A DNA stretch of 11,784 bases. It comes from Bdellovibrio sp. GTDB lineage: Bacteria > Bdellovibrionota > Bdellovibrionia > Bdellovibrionales > Bdellovibrionaceae. A program made the translations under genes and the position numbers. Below are positions 6,046-11,784 of the stretch, one piece after another. How positions within the stretch are numbered: the stretch's first letter is position 1; every line of letters starts with the position of its first letter. The stretch covers positions 1-11,784 of the forward strand of contig PSRN01000044.1 in assembly GCA_003176075.1 (NCBI GenBank), read 5' to 3'. Under the pieces are notes generated by a model, which was given only the letters and a program-made list of their open reading frames with translations, did not search any database and was not told the origin of the DNA.

Positions 6046-6695
6046 ACTTAAGATCGATATGGGAAGCCGAAAAGGCGCTGGATGAGGGCGATCCTGATAC
6101 AGCTAAAAATGCACTTTCAATAATTAAACGTAATGCCGCTGGGATTGACCGCATGGTAGACGATCTACTCGATTATCATCGAGTAGAATCAGGAAAAATT
6201 CGACTGAAACTGCAAGAATGCAACATTAACTCTTTATTACAAGAATGCGCCGATATGTTCGTCGACATTGCGGCGAAGAAATCAATTGCTGTGTCGGTTG
6301 CGAGCTCAGTTCCTTTAGTGGGCGATATCGATCACGATAGAATTCTTCAGGTTTTATCGAATTTGGTCGCTAACGCCGTCAAGTTCATCCAACACGGTGG
6401 TCAAATCATTTTAGAGGCAAGGGAAGCGAAGTCGGAAATCCAGATTCGTGTCGAAGACAATGGGCCTGGAATTTCCAGCGACCTAATTCCCAAAATATTT
6501 AAACGATTTTCACAATTAGATCAAAAAGACCGAACGGGACTTGGCTTGGGACTTTACATTTCGCAAGCAATCGTAGAGTCACACGGTGGAAGAATTCATG
6601 TCCAGTCGGAACTCGGAAAGGGGGCCAATTTTGTTGTGTCCATACCCCTAGCCGCAAAGCAGACTAGTGAAATAGACTTTTCCCACAATCGCTAA
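6036..6695 (+). pseudogene. Sensor histidine kinase, C-terminal part only (5'-truncated)
   Basis: The + frame encodes the end of a HisKA dimerisation domain (NALSIIKRNAAGIDRMVDDL, then LDYHRVESGKI) and a complete HATPase domain: N box NLVANAVKF, G1 box DNGPGIS, F box IFKRFSQL, G2 box GLGLGLYI, and a normal end (GANFVVSIPLA). The H-box with the phosphorylated histidine, all sensor domains and any membrane segments are absent. The reading frame is open from 5910 but has no start codon before the ATG at 6153, which lies inside the dimerisation helix, so a product from 6153 would be an ATP-binding domain alone. No response regulator gene lies next to it. The sequence looks more AT-rich than the neighbouring helicase fragment. 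The family call is firm; whether it is a decayed gene or an assembly effect is open. Confidence 0.8.
6164..6187. repeat. Perfect 10-bp hairpin inside the kinase remnant
   Basis: TCTACTCGAT (6164-6173) and ATCGAGTAGA (6178-6187) are exact reverse complements around TATC. The hairpin lies in the codons for the conserved LLDYHRVE segment, just after the first ATG of the remnant. It may be chance; in RNA it would form a stable stem close to that ATG. Confidence 0.4.
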
Positions 6696-7142
6696 TGATT
6701 CGAATTTTTCGCAGCGTAGCACCATGTCTTGAACCCATTAACTCGGAGCCCTCCGACCATGATCCGGCAGCACCTCATCAAAGTAAGTGATCTGCATTAA
6801 AGAATGCCTTTCCTTGGCTCTACGACTTCTCTTGAAGAATGGCCATTATTTCTGCGGGACTGTCAGGTGAAATCGAACCTTCATTGTGATTTCTCGATTT
6901 CTCCTGGGTAGAAAACCCCTTTTCTTTTCGAATTGAATTGGGTATCGACGACTGATGAGCAAAGAGCGCCTTGAGATTTTACGTGAAACTCTCAAATAAT
7001 TCGGCTGATTTGCTTTCCAGACTTTGCTTTCACTGTTGGCATTTCCATCCAGAAAAACGTCGAGCCCGATGGGCGCGGTTCTTTCGCATTGGGAATCGGT
7101 TGCCCACGCCGCTGGACGGACCCCTAAGCGCATCTAAGGATC
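6696..7142. other. Gene-free stretch with no recognisable feature
   Basis: About 450 bases between the kinase remnant and the end of the beta-helix gene. No frame here reads like a protein family, no tRNA- or rRNA-like fold is apparent, and I found no strong terminator for either flanking gene. A GGGT/ACCC mini-stem followed by a T-rich run near 6906-6930 is the only terminator-like hint. The stretch may be decayed DNA belonging to the same rearrangement as the neighbouring gene fragments. Confidence 0.5.
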
Positions 7143-9572
7143 TTACGGAACCGAGTTGGGAGTTCCAGCATCAAATCGGGCTTTGGCGGGAAGAGTGTAA
7201 ATCGCGCCCGTTCCGGGGTCCACCCACGGCCAAGTGTTGTTACCGAAGAAGGCGGGTTTGCCCGCTAGATAATACGAATTCGGTAAGCTGGAAGCCGCCG
7301 GCGGAGTGGTGACGCAAGGACCAGTTCCCCCCAGGCCATGCCAGCATTGAGCGTTATTGACAAAGTCAAAGTTTCCGTCGCGCACGGCTGTTGTTTCGGC
7401 GTTGAGAACACTCATGTAGCCATTTGTGCCGCTTTCCGAATTGTTATCATTCCACCCCAGCATCCAGATGCTCGGATGGCCCATGGCACCGGGCACGGGC
7501 GAGTTTTGTGTGCCTGTCCAATCATAGTTCCAAGTGGTGTTGAGGACGCCGGCCATCCCCGGAACCCCCAGCACATTTCCGACAAAGGAAAACCAGAAGC
7601 TGTAGCGGACGGCACCGATGGCGCGATAAGGACCGCTCTGACCGGTTGTGTCGTCGTAGGTTACGCCGTCAATCGGCGAAGTGAACGGCGTGCGGTAGCC
7701 GCGTAAATAGTTGCGAAACACGGTATGGTAGATGCTATTTCCGTGGGTGCAGTCACTTTCGAAATTGAAAGCCCAGTTGCCTTCGAACAGCATATTGTGA
7801 CTTCCCACCATATGCGAACCATTGATGCCGGCCTCGATCCAGCCCTGGTTGCCGGGCTCTTCCACCGATGAGGATCCGATCATGCCATCATCCATGTAGT
7901 TGTAGGCCACCACGGATCCGGCGCCAGAGCTTCTGGCCTCCATGACTTTGTTGGACCTGACGGAGATGTTGTTCTCGTACAATAACTCGGAAGAGCCGTT
8001 TTGAGATCCGAGGGCGTAACCACCGCCGCCCGGAACCGGCCAGTTGGCATCATGAATGTAACTATCCCTGATCTCACTGGCGTACGAGCTGATGAAGTTC
8101 ACGCCCACGCCGAGCCATTGTCTGACTTCAACATTCTTGGCCCAGCAAAAGGCGCAAAATTGAAAGTCGATGGCGTCATCGTCGGTCCCTGTGACGGTGA
8201 GAGATTCCACTCCCGCATGGACGACAAAAGGTGAACCGAAAGAGGTCAATTCGGCGTAATGGGTCGTTCCTGCCCGGTAGCTGATTCGCGCCGGCAGAGT
8301 GAAGGTGATGGTCGTGCTGGTGCATGCCGCGCCTTGGGTGGTTGCACCACAAGAGGCGATTTGTTTGATTTCAGCTGTTGGGCGGTCTTGTCTGGTAAAC
8401 CATGAGGCCGCATCGCTGCCATTGCCCGTCCCCGCATAGTTATTGGCGGCGGTCGGAGCGGTTGGATAAGCGACCGGGTCGTCGAGATACTGGTAGGCTG
8501 GATTATGGACCTGCCACGCGACACGATAGTCCGGCGAGGCAAGGACTGAAGTCGCCAATCCCGAAAGGTCCGGCTGCCATGAGGCCCCTGAGGTTTCATC
8601 GAGCAATACGTAGTCTCCGACATGAAATCCGGCGGAAGTCGCCACCGTTGCGGTGTATGAACCCTGGTTTACGTCCAAGGTCAGCAGTGTTGAATTGCCA
8701 TAATACGGACTAAACCATCGAGCCGGCCCTAGGATCATCGCCGGGGCATTGTGTACCCCTGGCTGAGGGCTTTGCGGATTTGATCCGTTGCTGACGGCAA
8801 TGGTTGTTTTTCCGGCCCCGGCCCCGCGCAGAACCGTGTTGCTTGGAATAAGAACGAAGCCAGAGTTGAAATTGCAGGTTCCGGCGGCAAGCGCCACGAC
8901 AGCTCCATTGGGATTTGCGGCGCTGGCGTTGTTGAGCGCGGTTTGAATGGTGCTCAAATCGGCCGTGCTATTCGAGCAATTAATGGTGGTGTAGAGCGGC
9001 CATGAGCCGTCTGGAATTCCACCATTGTAGGTTGCCCCGGGTTGCCACAAAGTGGTCCTGTTGTCGGGGAGGACATAAGCTCCTGAGCTGGGTGTCGGTA
9101 TCGGCGTTGGAGTTGGGGTCGGCGTTGGGGTCGGCGGCAATGGCGTTGGTGTTGGCGTCGGGGTCGGGGTAGGAGTTGGAGTTGGAGTTGGTGTCGGAGC
9201 TGGAGTTGGTGTCGGCGTTGCCGCTAGAGTTGTGGCGCTCACTGGCGTACTGAAAGACGAATACTGGCCCAACGAATTGAGAGCTCTGACCTTGTAGGTA
9301 TAGGTCGTGGAAGCGGCAAGACCTGCATTTTGATAGGAAAGCGTCGAGCCTGAAACGCCCTTTAAAATAACTCCGTTTCGGAAAATCTGATATCTCAAAA
9401 TGGTACCCGATGTTGTCGAAGAAGCGCCCCAAGACAAGTTGATCTGGGATGAGCTGACTGGCGTCGCATTCACAGGGCCGGGTGGTGAAACTCTGGCCAA
9501 TCTTGCAAAGGTCGAAAAAGAAAATAGACAAGAAAAAACTATTGTGAATCCTGAAATAAGTCGGTTGATCAT
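7143..9572 (-). CDS. Secreted FN3 / Thr-Pro linker / parallel beta-helix protein
   Basis: An 809-residue exported protein. Residues 1-23 are a Sec signal peptide (MINRLISGFTIVFSCLFSFS, probable cleavage after STFA). Residues about 30-116 form a fibronectin type III domain (PGPVNATPVSSSQINLSW ... TYTYKVRALN). Residues 119-161 are a Thr-Pro linker. The rest (about 165-809) has the look of a right-handed parallel beta-helix of the pectate-lyase-like superfamily: a first turn with ALNNASAANPNGAVVALAAG and SNTVLRGAGAGKTTI, then coils such as IRDSYIHDANW, LLYENNISVRSNKVMEARSS and VVAYNYMDDGMIG. Such proteins bind or cleave polysaccharides, but I cannot identify a catalytic set, so the substrate is not assigned. 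The ATG at 9572 is chosen over one at 9602 because it has AGGAGG 9 nt upstream and directly precedes the signal peptide. The cysteine at 15 (VFSC) is a poor lipobox. The gene is divergent from the fibre gene. Confidence 0.85.
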   Translation of the reverse strand: MINRLISGFTIVFSCLFSFSTFARLARVSPPGPVNATPVSSSQINLSWGASSTTSGTILRYQIFRNGVILKGVSGSTLSYQNAGLAASTTYTYKVRALNSLGQYSSFSTPVSATTLAATPTPTPAPTPTPTPTPTPTPTPTPTPLPPTPTPTPTPTPIPTPSSGAYVLPDNRTTLWQPGATYNGGIPDGSWPLYTTINCSNSTADLSTIQTALNNASAANPNGAVVALAAGTCNFNSGFVLIPSNTVLRGAGAGKTTIAVSNGSNPQSPQPGVHNAPAMILGPARWFSPYYGNSTLLTLDVNQGSYTATVATSAGFHVGDYVLLDETSGASWQPDLSGLATSVLASPDYRVAWQVHNPAYQYLDDPVAYPTAPTAANNYAGTGNGSDAASWFTRQDRPTAEIKQIASCGATTQGAACTSTTITFTLPARISYRAGTTHYAELTSFGSPFVVHAGVESLTVTGTDDDAIDFQFCAFCWAKNVEVRQWLGVGVNFISSYASEIRDSYIHDANWPVPGGGGYALGSQNGSSELLYENNISVRSNKVMEARSSGAGSVVAYNYMDDGMIGSSSVEEPGNQGWIEAGINGSHMVGSHNMLFEGNWAFNFESDCTHGNSIYHTVFRNYLRGYRTPFTSPIDGVTYDDTTGQSGPYRAIGAVRYSFWFSFVGNVLGVPGMAGVLNTTWNYDWTGTQNSPVPGAMGHPSIWMLGWNDNNSESGTNGYMSVLNAETTAVRDGNFDFVNNAQCWHGLGGTGPCVTTPPAASSLPNSYYLAGKPAFFGNNTWPWVDPGTGAIYTLPAKARFDAGTPNSVP
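9090..9218 (-). repeat. Thr-Pro linker, degenerate 6-bp tandem repeat
   Basis: Codons for about 43 residues of nearly pure Thr-Pro alternation give a tandem 6-bp pattern (GTTGGN/GTCGGN on the + strand). Third positions vary, so the repeat is conserved mainly as protein. A purer GGAGTT triplet around 9175-9192 is the part most prone to slippage. It is a typical extended spacer between a binding domain and a catalytic or adhesive domain. Confidence 0.85.
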
Positions 9573-9581
9573 CGGACTTCC

Positions 9582-9587
9582 CCTCCT
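9582..9587 (-). promoter_or_regulatory. Ribosome binding site of the beta-helix gene
   Basis: AGGAGG on the minus strand, 9 nt before the ATG at 9572. It decides between this start and the upstream in-frame ATG at 9602. Confidence 0.75.
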
Positions 9588-9765
9588 GCGTCCCATCAGC
9601 ATAATGCAATTTCAGAAGTCTGGTAGTCGGGCTGGGTTCTTTTAAACCAAAGTTGAGTGGCCAACAGAAAATCGTCGGCACCGTCCCTTGACGATAAACT
9701 GAAAAATAAACGGACCAAATTTCGGACCAGCTTGAAACAATCGCAATCGCGAGTCGGCCAGCCTT

Positions 9766-9833
9766 ATATAACAGTTATATCAAAATGATCGGCGCAAAAT
9801 AGAGCTTTGGTCCCGCCAAAAGTTTGCCGATAA
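9766..9833 (+). promoter_or_regulatory. Candidate control region of the divergent fibre / beta-helix pair
   Basis: The 290-bp intergenic region contains an AT-rich perfect palindrome, ATATAAC-A-GTTATAT (9766-9780), a plausible operator. It also contains GCCGATAA (9826-9833), an exact match to the -10 element of FliA (sigma-28) promoters, placed 29 bp before the fibre start codon. The matching -35 (TAAA, 15 bp upstream) is not present at the expected spacing; an AAAAGTTT abuts the -10 instead. The assignment is therefore tentative. A direct repeat CGGACCA lies at 9711-9717 and 9723-9729. Confidence 0.3.
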
Positions 9834-9851
9834 ATCCAAACAAGCGTGAGG

Positions 9852-9857
9852 AAGGAG
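9852..9857 (+). promoter_or_regulatory. Ribosome binding site of the fibre gene
   Basis: AAGGAG, 5 nt before the ATG at 9863, within the purine-rich GAGGAAGGAG. It supports this start for a frame that runs off the window. Confidence 0.75.
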
Positions 9858-9862
9858 CCTCG

Positions 9863-11784
9863 ATGATTTATGAAATTTCTCTCCAAAGCCTCCGGGCAGT
9901 GAGAAGCTTATGTGCCGGCAGATTTATTTTTGTTCTTGTTGTCGCTCTTCTTTCCCACGTGGATTTGAGTTCGGCCGGAAGCATAACACCCATCCTCTAC
10001 CAAGCACGCATCCTGCAACCGGATGGCACTCCGCTTGAGGCCCCTGTAACCCTGCAACTTTCCATTCGATCTCCCACCAACTGTATATTGTGGCTGGAAA
10101 CTCACCAAGTCGATATGACGGGATCAAAGGGAGCTGTCTCGCTTGAATTCGGAGCCGCGGGCAATGAGTCTTCCGGCAATCATTCGTTCAAGGATGTCTT
10201 CAATAACGCTCTCACCTTCACCAACCTTTCCGGTTGCTCGTCCGGTAATTACACGCCGGGCACCTCTACTGAAGATCGTTTTCTAGCGGTCAGTTTTAAT
10301 GACGGCGTTTCGGTCAACACCCTTCCGAACATTCCGATTCGCTCAGTGCCTTATTCTCACTATGCCATGTCCGCCGCCCAGTCCATGGGCTTTTTGGGTT
10401 CAAGCATCGACACTTCAGCCAGCCCATCGGACGGGCAAGTGCTCGCCTTCAATGCGGTTCAAGACAAATGGACGTTATCGAGCGGCGGAATCAAGAGTGT
10501 TTCCCTGGCTGGATCTTCCGCCTTTAGTATCACCGGGGGACCCGTCACTTCCAGTGGAACGCTTAATATTGATTTTGCTTCGCAAGGAGCCAATCTGTTT
10601 CTTGCTTCCCCCAACGGTGGAGGAGTTCCCACTTTTAGAGCGATGACCGCAGCGGACGTGCCAAATCTTCCGGCCGCTAAAATCACTTCTGGAACTCTCT
10701 CGGCTGCGGTCGGTGGAACAGGCCTTATTCCTGCGGCCTTGAACGCAAATCAGCTCTTTGCTGTGAACGCCGCTGGAACCGGCACCGAGTTTAAGTCGTT
10801 GATGGCGGGTTCTGGAGTAACCGTTGACACATCGACGCCTGGACAAATCACAATTTCTTCGACCTCTTCGGCTGGCGGCACGGTCACCGATATTGGGTTT
10901 ACCGCTTCATCGTTGTTTTCGGTCACCGGGTCGCCGATCACCTCGAGCGGCAGCTTCAATTTGGACCTTGCCTCCCAAGCCGCCGGGAAAGTGCTTGCTT
11001 CTCCGGTTGGTTCCAGTGGTGTCCCGTCTTTTCGCACTCTCGATGCTTCGGATGTCGGTACCGGCATTTTTTCCACAGCTCTGATTCCGAACTTAAGCGC
11101 AAGCAAAATCACTTCAGGCACTTTGTCTTCAGCGGTGGGAGGCACGGGTTTAGTTCCCGCGGCTGGCAATGCCAATAGTCTTTATGGAGTGAACGCCGGT
11201 GGTTCAGCCAACGAGTATAAAACTCTTTTGGGCGCTGGCGGAGTTTCGATTGACACTTCCATTCCCGGGCAAATCACCATCACAGGAAGCGGCGGGGGTG
11301 GCGGCGGGGGTGGCGGTAGCGGCTCGGTCACTGACATTGGCCTTACGGGAAGTTCGTTATTCGATATCACTGGCGGACCGATCTCAACCAGCGGGACCTT
11401 TAATATTGCGCTTTCTTCTGAAGCTTCTAACCTGATCCTGGCCTCTCCCAATGGTTCAAGTGGAGTTCCAACTTTCAGGGCTCTTGACGGGGCAGACATC
11501 GGCACCGGTACTTTGGCCACCGCCAGACTGGGCTTGATTCCCCAGTCTTCCATCATCGGAGGAGTCGGTACAGGCACGGTGACTGGCGTTGTGGCCGGTA
11601 CAGGACTTTCAGGCGGTACAATTTCCACCAGTGGTACAATCGCCCTGGCCAACACCTCAGTGACAGCGACCACCTATGGCTCGCTGGGAAATTATGTTCC
11701 TTGGTTCGTTGTCAATGCGCAAGGGCAGCTCACCTCGGCGGGTTCAACAGCGATCGATGGACTTGATGGGTCCACAATTTCAAC
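9863..11784 (+). CDS. Exported repeat-built fibre/adhesin (Bdellovibrio MAT or phage-tail-fibre-like), 3' end beyond window
   Basis: An open frame of 640 codons plus two bases with no stop, so the gene is cut by the window end. The start has GGAAGGAG ending 5 nt upstream. Residues 1-38 form a long signal peptide (hydrophobic core about 21-31, likely cleavage after SSA). Residues about 40-170 form a compact N-terminal domain beginning ILYQARILQPDGTPLEAP, with C74 and C125 able to pair, and ending in VPYSHYAMSAA, a hinge common in tail-fibre-like surface proteins. From 212 on come three related repeats with the signatures SITGGPVTSSGTLN, LASPNG(S)SGVPTFRAL, KITSGTLSAAVGGTGLIPAA and DTSTPGQITI, and a nine-glycine linker at 477-485. 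The last part changes to GTVTGVVAGTGLSGGTISTS, as in phage tail-fibre shafts. Comparable proteins trimerise into fibres with a binding tip and often a C-terminal S74 chaperone; those parts would lie outside the window. A role in recognising other cells is inference. Confidence 0.85.
   Translation, partial: MIYEISLQSLRAVRSLCAGRFIFVLVVALLSHVDLSSAGSITPILYQARILQPDGTPLEAPVTLQLSIRSPTNCILWLETHQVDMTGSKGAVSLEFGAAGNESSGNHSFKDVFNNALTFTNLSGCSSGNYTPGTSTEDRFLAVSFNDGVSVNTLPNIPIRSVPYSHYAMSAAQSMGFLGSSIDTSASPSDGQVLAFNAVQDKWTLSSGGIKSVSLAGSSAFSITGGPVTSSGTLNIDFASQGANLFLASPNGGGVPTFRAMTAADVPNLPAAKITSGTLSAAVGGTGLIPAALNANQLFAVNAAGTGTEFKSLMAGSGVTVDTSTPGQITISSTSSAGGTVTDIGFTASSLFSVTGSPITSSGSFNLDLASQAAGKVLASPVGSSGVPSFRTLDASDVGTGIFSTALIPNLSASKITSGTLSSAVGGTGLVPAAGNANSLYGVNAGGSANEYKTLLGAGGVSIDTSIPGQITITGSGGGGGGGGGSGSVTDIGLTGSSLFDITGGPISTSGTFNIALSSEASNLILASPNGSSGVPTFRALDGADIGTGTLATARLGLIPQSSIIGGVGTGTVTGVVAGTGLSGGTISTSGTIALANTSVTATTYGSLGNYVPWFVVNAQGQLTSAGSTAIDGLDGSTIS
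10496..10855 (+). repeat. Fibre repeat 1 (residues 212-331)
   Basis: The first of three related protein repeats: SVSLAGSSAFSITGG at the start, LASPNGGGVPTFRAM in the middle, AAKITSGTLSAAVGGTGL, and DTSTPGQITIS at the end. It is about 13 residues shorter than repeat 2 in the segment before KITSGTL. Confidence 0.8.
10886..11284 (+). repeat. Fibre repeat 2 (residues 342-474)
   Basis: The second copy: TDIGFTASSLFSVTGS, LASPVGSSGVPSFRTL, an extra segment GTGIFSTALIPNLSA, then SKITSGTLSSAVGGTGL and DTSIPGQITIT. Protein similarity to copy 1 is obvious, while third codon positions differ widely, so the duplication is old and held by selection on the protein. Confidence 0.8.
11291..11317 (+). repeat. 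Nine-glycine linker between fibre repeats 2 and 3
   Basis: Nine consecutive glycine codons (residues 477-485) flanked by Ser-Gly. The DNA contains GGCGGGGGT twice in tandem, so the tract could change length by slippage. It should be a flexible hinge in the fibre shaft. Confidence 0.8.
11330..11575 (+). repeat. Fibre repeat 3, partial (residues 490-571)
   Basis: The third copy starts TDIGLTGSSLFDITGG and continues through LASPNGSSGVPTFRAL and IGTGTLATARLG. It then diverges where KITSGTL would be expected (SSIIGGVGTG), passing into a different shaft motif. It therefore matches only the front half of the unit. Confidence 0.75.

Noticed and set aside
6846..7312. Frames of about 95-113 codons on both strands in the 6.8-7.3 kb region
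   Set aside because: Compositions are implausible, there is no ribosome binding site or motif, and the + strand frame runs antisense into the end of the beta-helix gene.
9090..9218. Tandem hexamer tract as a possible CRISPR or VNTR array
   Set aside because: There are no spacers, and the unit is the coding image of Thr-Pro repeats with variable third positions.
8980..9681. Asp/Asn/Ser-rich 233-residue frame overlapping the beta-helix gene on the same strand
   Set aside because: Its low-complexity part is the frame-shifted reading of the Thr-Pro repeat, and the real gene has the signal peptide, FN3 domain and ribosome binding site.
10475..11673. Several long minus-strand frames rich in Pro, Val and Glu opposite the fibre gene
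   Set aside because: They are antisense shadows of a repetitive, Gly/Ser/Thr-rich gene; their composition follows from the complementary codons and no family is recognisable.

Overview
The window looks like a piece of a Gram-negative, predatory-type genome, most plausibly a relative of Bdellovibrio (Bdellovibrionota). The main evidence is the right end. A long open frame on the + strand runs off the window and encodes an exported, repeat-built fibre protein. Its N-terminal domain, its 'VPYxxYAxSA' hinge and its 'ITSGTLSxAVGGTGL' repeats resemble the phage-tail-fibre-like surface proteins that are abundant in Bdellovibrio (the mosaic adhesive trimer, MAT, class). The roughly balanced base composition fits, but the taxonomic call is inference from protein style and not from a marker gene.

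Left block (1-3765). All genes are on the minus strand. A probable three-gene operon is read from about 3517 leftwards: a YheO/DauR-like PAS-HTH regulator, a fold-type II PLP ammonia-lyase of the threo-3-hydroxyaspartate dehydratase/serine racemase group, and a PaiB-like FMN-binding protein. A fourth gene with two fused GNAT acetyltransferase domains follows after a 121-bp gap. A perfect 10-bp inverted repeat overlaps the regulator start codon and a -35/-10 pair, which suggests autoregulation. The noncoding stretch 3518-3765 holds a 42-bp palindrome that resembles insertion-sequence ends.

Middle block (3766-6695). Here lies a translationally coupled pair: a very acidic helical protein of unknown function and a very basic HNH-like zinc protein. 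Next comes a 117-bp nested palindromic element. After it are two gene remnants facing each other head to head: the C-terminal part of a SNF2-family helicase (minus) and the C-terminal part of a sensor histidine kinase (plus). Both lack their 5' ends at the same place (about 5995-6045), so this is a deletion or rearrangement scar or an assembly join.

Right block (6696-11784). A gene-free stretch of about 450 bp is followed by two divergent genes for exported proteins that share a 290-bp intergenic region. On the minus strand is a secreted FN3 / Thr-Pro linker / parallel beta-helix protein. On the plus strand is the fibre protein, with at least 640 codons in the window and no stop. Both are probably cell-surface or exported factors that meet polysaccharides or other cells.
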